64,000 nt of DNA, taken from Lewinellaceae bacterium. Lineage in GTDB: Bacteria > Bacteroidota > Bacteroidia > Chitinophagales > Saprospiraceae. The notes under the pieces are model-generated. The model was not told the DNA's origin, made no database searches, and saw nothing but the letters and a program-made list of their open reading frames with translations. The first letter of the stretch is position 1; each line of letters opens with the position of its first letter. The translations under genes and the position numbers were made by a program. Positions 1 through 9,664 of this stretch are shown here, one piece after another. Where the stretch lies: NCBI GenBank assembly GCA_020636315.1, contig JACJYA010000002.1, positions 620,001 through 684,000 on the forward strand, read 5' to 3'.

Positions 1-2
1 GC

Positions 3-974
3 CGCACCGAGCCCGTCTCCGACAACAGCCGCAGCTCCGGCCATTACTCCCTGACCATAACCGATGCCGATGAAGTGGAGGCCTTTCTCAAAGAAAAAGG
101 ACTGGATTACCACCGGCAGCAGCGCTTCGACGGCGCCTGGCAGATCTACATCTCCGACCCGGACGGTTACGTCATCGAACTGAACGAACCGCCCATCCAC
201 TGGGAATACCTGCTGAACGGAGAGGACCTCAGCGGTTGGGACACCTACCTGGGCGCACAGTACCTGCCTGGCAGCGATAATCAGAAGGGCACCGAACCCA
301 TCGGCATGAATAAAGACCCGCAAAACGTCTTTACCATAGTAGAAGAAGACGGGCAGCCGGCCCTCCGCATTTCCGGAGAGCAATTCGGCGGCATCTCCAC
401 CGTAAAGGAGTTTGAAAATTACCATCTCCAGCTCCAGTTCAAATGGGGCACAGCGAAGTGGCGCCCCCGCCAGAACGCCAAACGGGACAGCGGCCTGCTC
501 TACCATGCCAACGGTGAGCATGGTGTGGGCAGCGGTTTCTGGATGCAGTCCCAGGAATTCCAGATACAGGAAGGCGACTGCGGGGATTACTGGGGTGTCG
601 GTGGTGCTGTAATAGATGTTCCTGCTGTGGAGCAGGGCGAAGAAGGCCGGGTTTATGACCCTGAAGGCACCCTGGCCTCATTCGGCGCAAATATGGCAGG
701 CGGCAACCGGTGCATCAAATCAGCGGATGCGGAAAACCCGTCCGGCGAATGGAATACGCTCGACCTCTACTGCTTCGGCAGTACGTCGGTGCACATGGTA
801 AACGGCAAAGTGGTGATGGTGCTCTACAGCTCCCGCCACCCCGTCGGAGAGGAGATGCAGCCGCTGACGAAAGGGAAGATACAACTGCAGACGGAAGGGG
901 CGGAGGTGTTTTACCGGAATATTAGGATTCGGGGGATTGAGGAGTTGCCGGAGAAGGCCTTGGATTCTAAGTAA
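3..974 (+). CDS. VOC-domain / DUF1080 (3-keto-disaccharide hydrolase-like) fusion protein, 5' truncated
   Basis: The gene runs in from the left edge; the frame is open from base 3, so the true start lies outside. The first ~60 visible residues are the end of a VOC (glyoxalase/bleomycin-resistance fold) domain, recognisable by the closing motif 'DPDGYVIELNE' whose Glu is the usual metal ligand. From about residue 65 a DUF1080 domain follows ('YLLNGEDLSGWDTY', 'SGLLYHANGE', 'FYRNIRIRG'), a concanavalin-like jelly roll found in periplasmic proteins of Bacteroidota and Planctomycetota and linked to 3-keto-glycoside hydrolysis. The fusion is unusual but reads through without a break. The enzyme role is inferred from family only; the N-terminus cannot be judged for a signal peptide. 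Confidence 0.8.
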   Translation, partial: RTEPVSDNSRSSGHYSLTITDADEVEAFLKEKGLDYHRQQRFDGAWQIYISDPDGYVIELNEPPIHWEYLLNGEDLSGWDTYLGAQYLPGSDNQKGTEPIGMNKDPQNVFTIVEEDGQPALRISGEQFGGISTVKEFENYHLQLQFKWGTAKWRPRQNAKRDSGLLYHANGEHGVGSGFWMQSQEFQIQEGDCGDYWGVGGAVIDVPAVEQGEEGRVYDPEGTLASFGANMAGGNRCIKSADAENPSGEWNTLDLYCFGSTSVHMVNGKVVMVLYSSRHPVGEEMQPLTKGKIQLQTEGAEVFYRNIRIRGIEELPEKALDSK

Positions 975-1008
975 CTGGCCTTTCGCAGGCGAGGCGAAAG
1001 GCCAGTTA
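972..1008. terminator. Perfect 15-bp hairpin at the end of the DUF1080 gene
   Basis: TAACTGGCCTTTCGC (972-986) pairs with its exact complement at 994-1008 across a 7-nt loop. The left arm begins in the stop codon. There is no T-run, so it may be a bidirectional terminator with the convergent M4 peptidase gene or a mobile palindrome. Confidence 0.55.
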
Positions 1009-1035
1009 CTAAAATTTGAAAAAAATCTTAATCCG

Positions 1036-3318
1036 CTATTCAATTATCATTTTTGAAGTTTGGATGCCAGAGGCAGTTACCAGGCGTGAAATATAAAGGC
1101 CGGGAGGCAGGTTGCCGCCATCAAACTGTACCGTATAGGTTCCTGCTTCCTGCAGGTTTATGCGAACAAGTGTTTGCACCAACCTACCACTGGCATTATA
1201 GACTGCAAGTTCTGCAGGGCCGGCATCGGTCATTTGATAAGTGATCGTGGTATTTGAACTAAAAGGGTTTGGAGCCACCCTAAGCCATTCATTATCAAAC
1301 TTCCGGCCAGAGGCAATTTCATTAGAAACGCCCCGTCCTGTTACCGCTTCTTCATGAGAAACACCATGGGGGTCATGGCTTCCGGGAGCAGGCCTCGGAA
1401 TATCCGGAGCACCGATCAGGCAAGGCTGGACGGTGGCATAAAAATAATTTCCATTGTTCGCCATTGCATTGAATCCAGGCTTGAGAAGAACCTCATCTCC
1501 CGCCACAAAACCAACCACATTTTGGGTTGCACTGACAACCGTATTGCAGGAATTGCTTACAGTATATATCCCCTGATAAATGCCATCAGCTATGTTACCG
1601 CAAACTTCATTATCGTAGTTCTCCAGCGAGCTTCCAACATTTACAGCATGCCAGGCTTCTGCAACCTGCATTTTCTCAAAAGAGCAACCACCATATAATT
1701 CAGCAGCAGCATTTAAGGAAGCCCTGCGGGCATCGAGATAGCCGTCATTGGGATTCAGATGATATACCAACGTATAGTAGGCAATATCGCCGGCCTTATC
1801 GATACCTATTCCATTAACATCATAGGCTGTCCCAACCGAATTGGTGCTGCCGCCTCCTTCGCTGAGCAGATAAAACCAGTAGTTTTGCACACCGCTGTTG
1901 GTGTGAACTCCTCCGTTATCATTATTTCCACTGTACCAATACGTTCCCATATAGGTATCAGGGGCACCAAACAAACCAGGATTAGACAGGCTTTTGACAC
2001 CTCCAACAGTCCAATCTACAGTGTTCAAGGCATGGTATTCGATCAGCTCACCAAAAATATCGGAAAAAGACTCTTCCAGGGCCCCGGATTCATCCATGTA
2101 TGCAAAGCCAGCTGAAGCCTCAGCTACGCCATGTGTGAATTCATGCCCTACAATATCTATCTTATTCCAATCATCAGATGGATCTGTATTGTCATTGAGG
2201 CCAAATACCATTTGCCCCAAAGAAGAGATCCAGTAGGAATTATTGAAGCCCGGGTCAATTACAGCATCTATATCGGCGCCGTTATTATCCCAGCTATCCC
2301 TGCCGTGGACAAAATAAAAATAATCTCGCGCCTGGTGGATTCCCCAATGTGCAGTCCCTCCGGCTATTTCCATAGGGTTCGAGCCCCAATTATTGTCACT
2401 GGAAGTGATGGAAGATAAACCATTGCCATTGAAAAAGCGCGTATGCAGGGTATAATCCTGTGGCCCCGTACAATTGTCCAGTAATTCAAACTGATTACCA
2501 TTGAAGTTATAATTAGTCCATATGGTTTGTGTACCATACCACGGTGTTTGGGCAGAACCTGCGTCACAGGCCCTATCCAATGAATAACTGTTCAACGTCC
2601 TACCAGTCTGTGCGTCAATAATCAGGCGTTGAGAAGGTTGAGAAGCCTTGAAGTGGTCCATAAAGACGTCAAAACGCCATCCAAGGGCCATATTGTCGGC
2701 AACGAACCCCCTGGTCTTGTCCTTGCGGGTGATAATCAGTTCACCCCTTGGATAAAAAGAAGCATTAGGGTTCACTTCCCGTTCTTTCAATCGTTTTTCC
2801 TCCGCCTCATTATGCCACAACCCGGCGGTAAAATCGACCTGCTTTTTTACTGGCCGAAGAGCCATCGTTTCACTCAGCACAGGAACGGTTATCAAATCCA
2901 GCCCGCTAACTATAGTGCCATTTGCGCAGTAAGCCTTCCCTTCACGGTCAACGTGGACAATATAGTCTCCGCCATCTACTCTAATTCCGTTGTAATACTG
3001 CTGGAATCGGTAATGGGTATATCCCCGCCCGTCAGTTTGCACCTTTACCAACCTCATTTCATCCTCCTTACCCAGGCTGAATGCTTTTGGATAATTCCGG
3101 AAGAGGTGTTTTCCGTCGAGGGCCAGCTCCCTTCTCAGGTAGATCCAGCCTGGTTCGCTGTTGGGCTGAGCAATCTGGTCAAGTTCCGGATTCCAGAAGG
3201 CCCGTTTCTGGCCGAAACCCGGGGCCCATAACAAGATGGAGGACGCTATGATCAGAAATGCTCTGTGAATTGAACTGGCAACCGCATTATATTGCCAGCA
3301 TTTATTTTGAATATTCAT
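1036..3318 (-). CDS. M4 (thermolysin-family) metallopeptidase with T9SS sorting domain
   Basis: Secreted zinc endopeptidase of 760 residues. A hydrophobic signal segment (residues ~19-36) is followed by an FTP/PepSY-type propeptide (about 45-230). The catalytic domain carries HEFTH at residues 392-396 (two zinc histidines and the catalytic Glu) and the third ligand in 'GALEESFSD' near residue 416. A second histidine typical of the family lies in 'GGVHTNSGVQNYWFYLL'. The last ~80 residues ('APNPFSSNTTITYQM', 'GLYISRLVTASG') form a type A T9SS C-terminal domain, so export across the outer membrane and surface attachment or release are expected. The gene lies 51 bp after the tail-fibre-like gene on the same strand, so co-transcription is possible. 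Confidence 0.93.
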   Translation of the reverse strand: MNIQNKCWQYNAVASSIHRAFLIIASSILLWAPGFGQKRAFWNPELDQIAQPNSEPGWIYLRRELALDGKHLFRNYPKAFSLGKEDEMRLVKVQTDGRGYTHYRFQQYYNGIRVDGGDYIVHVDREGKAYCANGTIVSGLDLITVPVLSETMALRPVKKQVDFTAGLWHNEAEEKRLKEREVNPNASFYPRGELIITRKDKTRGFVADNMALGWRFDVFMDHFKASQPSQRLIIDAQTGRTLNSYSLDRACDAGSAQTPWYGTQTIWTNYNFNGNQFELLDNCTGPQDYTLHTRFFNGNGLSSITSSDNNWGSNPMEIAGGTAHWGIHQARDYFYFVHGRDSWDNNGADIDAVIDPGFNNSYWISSLGQMVFGLNDNTDPSDDWNKIDIVGHEFTHGVAEASAGFAYMDESGALEESFSDIFGELIEYHALNTVDWTVGGVKSLSNPGLFGAPDTYMGTYWYSGNNDNGGVHTNSGVQNYWFYLLSEGGGSTNSVGTAYDVNGIGIDKAGDIAYYTLVYHLNPNDGYLDARRASLNAAAELYGGCSFEKMQVAEAWHAVNVGSSLENYDNEVCGNIADGIYQGIYTVSNSCNTVVSATQNVVGFVAGDEVLLKPGFNAMANNGNYFYATVQPCLIGAPDIPRPAPGSHDPHGVSHEEAVTGRGVSNEIASGRKFDNEWLRVAPNPFSSNTTITYQMTDAGPAELAVYNASGRLVQTLVRINLQEAGTYTVQFDGGNLPPGLYISRLVTASGIQTSKMIIE

Positions 3319-3369
3319 GATCTGTCATTTTGAGGTGATCAAAAGTTTTGCATACGAACGGCAAAACAT

Positions 3370-4860
3370 TTATTCTTCAAGCTGGCCGATACGCTCTTTC
3401 AGGGTTTCGTTCTCCTTTTTCAAATCAATGACGTACAGGGTCAATTCTTCTATCTTTTGCAGGAGAATGGCATCGATCTCACCCAGGTTGGTGCCATTTT
3501 CCATAACCTCTTGTGCTGATGGCACATCAGGAAGGTGGTTGTTTTCTTCGATAAAGGCTTTCACTTCTTCCAGGGAAGGCAATTGATAATCCTCATCAAA
3601 AACAAAGTCAGACCACCCATCATTGGTTACCCGTACTTCGCGGCATTTTACTTTCCCGTTGACCGAGAGTTTGTAATCGCCCAGATTTTCCTCGCCAATA
3701 CCTACCTGGCCATTATGCTGGATGATGAATTTTTGATCCACAGAAAGTTGATTGTGAATGCGTATTTCACCACCTTCAGCCTGAAGCCCGAGGGGTGAAT
3801 ATTCGGGAATGTTATTCATATTGCGCGCCATGATCTCGTTATCGTCGATGACCAGGTTTGTCCCACTGGCATTACCAATCAATACATAGCCACTGTTGTT
3901 TTCAATCAGCGTCGCATCAGTACCGCTTCCGACATGAAGGGTAGTGGTGGGAGAAGAGCTGAAATTACCAATACCAACCTTGCCGCCGACAATTTTCAAC
4001 CGGTCATATCCTCCTGTTCTGACCTTAAATTGATCACTTGCCGGAAAACCGAAGAAGGTGTTCGCATCGCCATCGTGTTTGAAGTAGGCTGGGATGAACA
4101 TACCATCATCCTGGATACTGAGCCAGTCGGTTCCACCGGCCCTGATCACAAACTGGTCATTGGCAGGAAATCCGAAATAGGTATTTGGGTCATTATTATG
4201 ATTGATATAATTATCAATCTCCAAATTTTCAGGCGTCCAGTTTGTTATGTCCAGATAATCGGCATGCAGGCTGGTAAATACCCCATTGCCCAGGCCATCG
4301 ATCGAAGCCACGACGGTTCCCTCATTCCGGCATTCGAGGAAATGGTTGTCATTCGATGCGCCGCCATCCATCTCCAGATGCAGCACATCCGTATTGCGGC
4401 CATAGCCGCCCAATCCGGTGTGGTTGAATTCTTTGTTGAACTTTACGATGCTTTCGGGAGCTGTCGCTGAGCTGTTTCCCTCGAAAACTTCCTTGAGCGT
4501 AAGCTTTGATGCTGGAGACCTGGCGCCAATACCTACATTGCCGTTAGATAAAACGGTAAGCCCTGGATGCCCATCATTCCAGCTTTCTGCTCTCAGCACA
4601 GGAACATCATCATTGCCATTATAACCGGCTTTGATCAGCAGGCCTCTTCCAAATCCACCCAGATTTTCCAAATGAGCGGCCCAGTTTTCATTGGAAGCTT
4701 GCCGGACATGGAGCTTAGACTGGGAAGTATCAGCGCCAATCCCAATACGAGCAGCCGGGTCTGTATTAGAAAAGGCCGGCCCCTGAAGGCTATTCCACTG
4801 CGCCTGTAAAGAAGAAAATGTGAAAAGGGCAAAGACAAAGAATAAAATGTTCGTTTTCAT
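3370..4860 (-). CDS. Secreted tail-fibre-like repeat protein with C-terminal coiled coil
   Basis: A 496-residue protein with a clear N-terminal signal peptide (about 20 residues ending in 'SLQAQ'). The body contains repeated short beta segments such as 'ARIGIGADTSQSKLHV', 'GNVGIGARSPASKLTL', 'GKVGIGNFSSSPTTTLHV' and 'GQVGIGEENLGDYKLSV'. This is the 'VGIG...KLxV' pattern of trimeric phage tail fibres and of abundant Bacteroidota surface proteins. Two near-identical units ('DANTFFGFPASDQFKVR' and 'DPNTYFGFPANDQFVIR') mark an internal duplication. The C-terminus ('LPSLEEVKAFIEENNHLPDVPSA', then a heptad-rich coil over the last 35 residues) resembles the end region that often replaces the S74 chaperone in this phylum. 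No T9SS domain is seen. Function is unknown; a structural or adhesive role is inference. Confidence 0.75.
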   Translation of the reverse strand: MKTNILFFVFALFTFSSLQAQWNSLQGPAFSNTDPAARIGIGADTSQSKLHVRQASNENWAAHLENLGGFGRGLLIKAGYNGNDDVPVLRAESWNDGHPGLTVLSNGNVGIGARSPASKLTLKEVFEGNSSATAPESIVKFNKEFNHTGLGGYGRNTDVLHLEMDGGASNDNHFLECRNEGTVVASIDGLGNGVFTSLHADYLDITNWTPENLEIDNYINHNNDPNTYFGFPANDQFVIRAGGTDWLSIQDDGMFIPAYFKHDGDANTFFGFPASDQFKVRTGGYDRLKIVGGKVGIGNFSSSPTTTLHVGSGTDATLIENNSGYVLIGNASGTNLVIDDNEIMARNMNNIPEYSPLGLQAEGGEIRIHNQLSVDQKFIIQHNGQVGIGEENLGDYKLSVNGKVKCREVRVTNDGWSDFVFDEDYQLPSLEEVKAFIEENNHLPDVPSAQEVMENGTNLGEIDAILLQKIEELTLYVIDLKKENETLKERIGQLEE

Positions 4861-4986
4861 GATAAAAATATTAATGGTTAAGAAATAATTGATTTCATCT
4901 GATTCTGGAGAAATACAAGGTGTATTGATCCGTATGTCACAAAGGTGCAGGCAACGGGAAAAAGGGCCTTACACTGGTTGTGCAAA

Positions 4987-5035
4987 GGCTTGACTTATTG
5001 GTGCGGGACGAAAAAAAGGTTTGACCTATTGGTGC
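4987..5035. promoter_or_regulatory. 18-bp direct repeat, 31-bp period, upstream of tail-fibre-like gene
   Basis: GGCTTGACTTATTGGTGC (4987-5004) recurs as GGTTTGACCTATTGGTGC (5018-5035) with two mismatches. The near edge is 126 bp before the start codon at 4860. The 31-bp period is three helical turns, as expected for a dimer binding one face of DNA. The TGA.....TTGGTG core resembles the 21-bp-period repeats found near 52, 58 and 63 kb. Confidence 0.4.
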
Positions 5036-5193
5036 AAGGGGCAGGAGCAAAAAACCTTAAATAATTGAAAAACAAACACTTGCATGTTGCATAACTTAAG
5101 GAGGTGTTTTTCTTGCAGATGTAGGCTATACGGCTGTTTTTTTGCCCTACAGGCACGAAAAATTATTGGATCGGACTATTGGAGGTATCTGGT

Positions 5194-5224
5194 GTCAGCT
5201 GACAACTTTCCGTTGTCTGCTGAC
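5194..5224. repeat. Palindrome, 13-bp stem, 5-nt loop (copy 1)
   Basis: GTCAGCTGACAAC pairs with GTTGTCTGCTGAC (one mismatch) around TTTCC. It shares the GACAAC/GTTGTC arm ends with the hairpin at 5290-5320. It lies about 110 bp after the end of the leftward hybrid regulator gene. Confidence 0.6.
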
Positions 5225-5289
5225 TTATACCCCGTATTAAAACCGCTTGTTTTGTGTGCAACTTAAGGAGGAAGAGCTTGTCCTGCAAA

Positions 5290-5320
5290 GTCAAGAGACA
5301 ACTCCAAGTTGTCACTTGAC
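5290..5320. repeat. Palindrome, 13-bp stem, 5-nt loop (copy 2)
   Basis: GTCAAGAGACAAC pairs with GTTGTCACTTGAC (one mismatch at the same stem position as in copy 1) around TCCAA. It sits 13 bp after the stop of the hybrid regulator and could serve as its transcription end. Confidence 0.6.
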
Positions 5321-5332
5321 CTGCACCCTTAA

Positions 5333-8300
5333 CTATTCCCGCACTCCGCTCGGCGCCACCCCAAACTCCTCCGAAAATGCGCGCGTAAAATAGGCCGGGC
5401 TGGTGAACCCCACCTCGTATGCAATTTCCGAGACGTTCAGGCCGGTATCCAGCAGCAGCTGTTTGGCCTTCTGCAGGCGAATGGAGCGAATGAATAGGGA
5501 GGTGGGCTTGCCGGTCAGGGCCTTCAGCTTGCGGAAGAGCTGGGAGCGGCTCATATTCAGCGCCCGGCAAAGCTGGACGATGCCATAATCGGCGTCGGAG
5601 AGGTTGTCATTGACCAACTGGCGCACCTTGCGCAGGAATTCATCCTCGAGGGGAAACGCACGGCCACCTGCCGACAATTCTGCAGTATTATTGCCAAAAC
5701 GTTCCTGCAGAGAACGGCGTAGTTCGATGAGTTTTTTCAGGCGGATGTTCAATTCGCGTTCATTGAAGGGTTTGGGCAGATAGGCATCGGCGCCCAGTTG
5801 CAGGCCCTCCAGTTTGGATTCGATGTCGGCCTTGGCGGTCAGCAGGATGATGGGGATGTGGCTGGTGCGCTCGTCCTGTTTCAGGGTATTGCATACTTCA
5901 AAACCATCTTTCTCGGGCATCATCACGTCGCTGACGATGATGTCCGGCACCAGTTCGATGGCCTTGTCGATGCCGGCCTGCCCGTTGGGAGCGGCCACCA
6001 GTTGGTATTCCCCGTCCAGGCAGCTGATGAGGTATTGCACCACGTCCTGGTTGTCCTCGATGATAAGCAGCAGCGGCAGGTTAGCCTCTGCCGGAGGTAC
6101 TTCTTCGGAGGAGGTGAAGGAGACATTTTCTGTAAAAGACAGGCCCTGAGATTGCACCAGGGCATCCTCCGGCTGACCGGCCTTTTCCGCCACCTGAGCC
6201 ACCGGAAGGATAACGGTAAAGGTACTGCCCTTACCTTTCTGGCTCTCTGCATTGATCTCACCGCCGAGTAGTTTGACCAGTTCCCGGGTTAAGGCCAGGC
6301 CAATGCCGGTGCCAGCTCCCCCTAGCCCCCCTCGATCCCCCCAAAGGGGGGAAGTAGGCTCACGACGGCCTGCTTTTTGCTGCCCTGTTCTGGCTATCCC
6401 CCCCCTCTCTGGGGGCCTGATCTCCTCCCCCCTTGGGGGAGGCTGGGAGGGGGCTTGGGCTTGATAAAACCGGTCAAAGACGTGCTGCAACTCCTCCTCA
6501 TCCATCCCCACTCCGGTATCCACGACCTTAATTTCCAAAAATGGCATGCTATCCTTTTGCACCTCCTGCACCTGCATATAAACGTTGCCGCCTTCCGGGG
6601 TGTATTTCACCGCATTGGAAACCAGGTTGGAGATGATATCCAGCAACTTCGCCGGATCGAAATCCATGGGATACACATCAACGGAAGGTATAAAATGCAG
6701 GCTAATGCCTTTAAGCTCGGCATAAGAATGAAAGGACTCATTAAGGTACCGCAGATAACGAATGATATCTCCATTCACCATATGGAGCGGCATGGAGCCG
6801 GACTCCAGCTTGGCCAGGTCCAGCATCTGGTTGACCAGATGCAGCAGGCGCTGGCCGTTGCGTTTGATCATACGCCCGCCCTCCAGCAGCCACTCTTTGG
6901 GGTTGTTGACCGCCCGGTCGGCCATGCCCAGGATGATGGTGAGCGGAGTGCGGAACTCGTGGGTGATGTTGGTATAGAGTCGGGTTTTGACCTGGTCGAG
7001 CTCGCGCAGGCGGTGGGCTTCGGCTTCTTTGAGGCGTTGGGTGAGGAGGTAGCGGTAGAGGGCGTATAGTGTGATCAATAACAGTATTATATAGCTGGCC
7101 TTAGCAGTTGTCGTCAGCCACCAGGGAGGCCGGATAATAATTTTCAACCGGGTCCCTTTCTCATTCCAGATGTCATCTCCGTTGGAGCCCTTTACCCAGA
7201 GATTATAAATACCTGGGTTGAGATTGGTAAGGGTTAGTTCTCTCTTGGTGCCCAGTTGAATCCAGTTGTCATTGATCTCTTCGATCTTGTAAGCATATTG
7301 GTTCTTAGGAGTTTTATTATAACTCAGGGCGGCAAATTCAACCACGACGGTATTCTGGTGATACGGAAGGCCGATCTCCTCCTGATAACTGATGTTCTGT
7401 GCTTCAATTGGGGTTCCGCTTTTGTCCATGCTGTCGTAATAGTACAACGAAGTGATGGCAATGGGCGGGATGAAAGGATTGTCTTTCAGGCTATCGGGAT
7501 GGAAGATCAGCAAACCACCATCCGTCGGAAAAAAAAGCTCTCCGGTCCTGGGGCTCTTGAATTCTTGGCCGGTAAACGATTTGCCGGGCGCGCCATCTAT
7601 GATATCGTATTTCCTAATGATTTTTGTTTCAGGGTCAAACCGAATGAGGCCTTGGAAGGTTCCCAACCAGAGGATGCCGTTATCATCTTCCAGCATACTG
7701 ATGATGGGAACTTTGACTAATTGCCCTTGCACTATGGCAATGGGGAGTTCTTGCCCCTGCTGAAAGGCAAAAAGGTCTAATCCGGCCGCTGAAGCGACCC
7801 AAAAACGGCCTTTTTTATCTAGTAAAAGTTGAGTTACATAATCACTGCTGATACTGTTGGGATTATCCGGATCATGTCGATAATGGGTAAGCCGGCCAGT
7901 TTTGGGGTTCAACATGGTGATTCCTCTTTGATGATAGGGAATCCAAAGGTTACCTTCATTATCTTCTAAAAGTTCATCAACGACATAATTATCATCAATC
8001 GTTTCGGGTTGAGAATAATGCTTGAATTGCTGATTTTCCCAATCAAAGAGATTTAAGCCAAAAGCAGTTCCAACCCAAAGCCTGCCTGTCTTATCCTCAT
8101 AGATCGTATTTACCCAATCGCTGTTTATACTAGTGGTATCATCTTGATTATAGCGAAAATGAGTGAACTTTCCAGTTTTTCGGTCCAGGAGGTTCAACCC
8201 ACCGTGTGCAGTTCCAACCCACAAATTTCCTTTTTTGTCTTCTAATACACAATGCACAGAATTACTACTGAGGCTGTTAACATCATAAGAGTTATGCTTG

Positions 8301-9570
8301 TAATGTGTAAACCGCTCTTTTTTACGGTCCAGCCGGTCCAGTCCTTGGTTTGTACCAACCCAAACCATACCCTGGCTATCTTCAAAAACAGAAGACACCT
8401 GATTGTAAGTCAGGCTGTTCTCATCATTAAGGTGATGGGTATAAGTTTTAAAGGTTTGATGGGTATTAGCCAGGCGGTTAACGCCACGTTTAGTTCCTAT
8501 CCACAGGTTATTTTCTCGATCGGTAAAGATGGCGGCTGTATTAATACTGCTAGTGCTAAGGCTAAAAGGATTGTTAGGGTCATTGACATAGGCAGTAAAG
8601 TCTCCGCTTTTGAAATCCAGGAAATTCAAGCCAGCAACCTGAGTGCCGACCCATAATCCAGATTTTCTGTCCTGGCCAATTGCCATTACCAGGTCGTTGC
8701 TAAGTGTAGAAGGGTTGCTGGGATCATTCCGAAAATGAGAATAACTGAAAGGTTTGCCGGTTAAACCAGATATAGCCCTCCTCCATAAGAGGCAACCCAT
8801 AGCCTTTCACTCCAATCTTCAAAAATGATCTTCCGCACTATTTTCTTTAGGCTCCGGAGGAACACCATTTTAAACTTCTCTTCAGGATTGAGATAAAATC
8901 TAGAAAAAGATCCTTCCTCCCGGTTAAATAGATTCAGCCCTAACTGCGTCCCAATCCACAAATTGTTCTTCGAGTCTTCATAAAATTTTATCGATCCAAT
9001 TCCTTACTAAGGCTGGTCGAATCCCCAGAGAGATGTTTATAATGAATGAATTGACCCATCTTCCTGATTTAGCCTGTTCAACCCATCTCCATAAGAGCCA
9101 ACCCATAAAACTCCATATGAATCTTCCAGAATCGAAATAATCGGACCACTGCTTAAGCTATTAGAATTCTTTGGATCGTGCTTATAACTGGTAAATTGCC
9201 CGGTTTTGAAGTCGAGATATTTAAGCCCCTTATCCGTTCCTATCCAAAGGCCTCCTCTTTTATCTTCAAATAGACACCAAGCAGAAGTGATAAGCGTTGA
9301 ATCTTGAAGATCATACCGGTAAATCTTAGATCCATATCCGTCATAACGGCTAAGTCCTAAAGAGGTACCTATCCAGAGAAAGCCTTTACTGTCCTGGGTA
9401 AAAGCATATACATACGGGCTTGGCAATCCCTGCCCGACAGAAATATGTTCGAAATGAAGGGGATTGGGAGGCTGAGCCGAACCTGTTATAGCAAAGACCC
9501 CAAATAAGAGGTTGAAAAAGACGATAAAAAGAAAGGGCAATTGGGCTTTCATGTTTTTCTCTTGGAACAA
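5333..9570 (-). pseudogene. Hybrid two-component system regulator (propeller sensor - HisKA - HATPase - REC - AraC), three frameshifts
   Basis: A one-protein signalling system typical of Bacteroidota glycan or nutrient sensing. Translation in order: signal peptide, about a dozen Reg_prop propeller blades ('GFLWIGTSLGLSRYD' and similar), a Y_Y_Y domain, a membrane helix, HisKA ('HEFRTPLTIILG'), HATPase, a receiver ('IIVSDVMMPEKDGFE') and a C-terminal AraC helix-turn-helix. The reading frame is broken near 9053, near 9000 and near 8775. The first two shifts compensate each other: between them another frame reads 'FIHYKHLSGDSTSLS', exactly the expected blade sequence. The third shifts 'GGGLYL' to 'LTGKPFSYSHFR'. 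The downstream 1155-codon frame is intact. All breaks fall in the propeller, so this is either recent decay or indel error in the sequence; real programmed shifts seem unlikely. The HATPase domain contains an odd GC-rich insertion (see 6316-6454). Confidence 0.82.
6316..6454. repeat. In-frame GC-rich palindromic element inside the kinase ATP-lid
   Basis: About 139 bp with runs such as TCCCCCCTT/GGGGGG at both ends forming imperfect inverted arms of ~30 bp. It encodes ~46 extra residues rich in P, R, G and E ('PPPRGEEIRPPERGG' and 'SPLWGDRGGLGG') between 'FDRFYQAQ' and 'GTGIGLAL', where kinases normally have a short lid. The composition differs sharply from the surrounding gene. It resembles a protein-coding palindromic element rather than native sequence. 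Confidence 0.7.
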
Positions 9571-9595
9571 TAGCCTTTAGTTTAAGCTTTTGCGT

Positions 9596-9623
9596 TTGAT
9601 AAATTTACAAAATTTTATTTTTG
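9596..9623 (+). promoter_or_regulatory. Candidate Bacteroidota-type promoter for the CE2-like esterase
   Basis: TTG at 9596-9598, a 17-bp spacer, then TATTTTTG at 9616-9623, an exact match to the TAnnTTTG -7 box. It lies 41 bp before the chosen start. It fits the TTG-17/23-TAnnTTTG rule described for Flavobacterium. Confidence 0.45.
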
Positions 9624-9664
9624 TGTTTGTTGCTTCCAAATATACTCATCGCCAAATAAGGGCC

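Larger units (their letters stand above)
4861..5332. other. Intergenic region with paired direct repeats and two related palindromes
   Basis: 472 bp between the start of the tail-fibre-like gene and the end of the hybrid regulator. No credible ORF. It holds an 18-bp direct repeat (4987-5035), two hairpins of related sequence (5194-5224 and 5290-5320), and the word ACTTAAGGAGG twice (near 5093 and 5263). The first ~200 bp should contain the promoter for the leftward gene. Confidence 0.6.

Noticed and set aside
3370..4860. Prophage tail fibre
   Set aside because: No other phage genes nearby; a signal peptide and the common Bacteroidota C-terminal region point to a host secreted protein.
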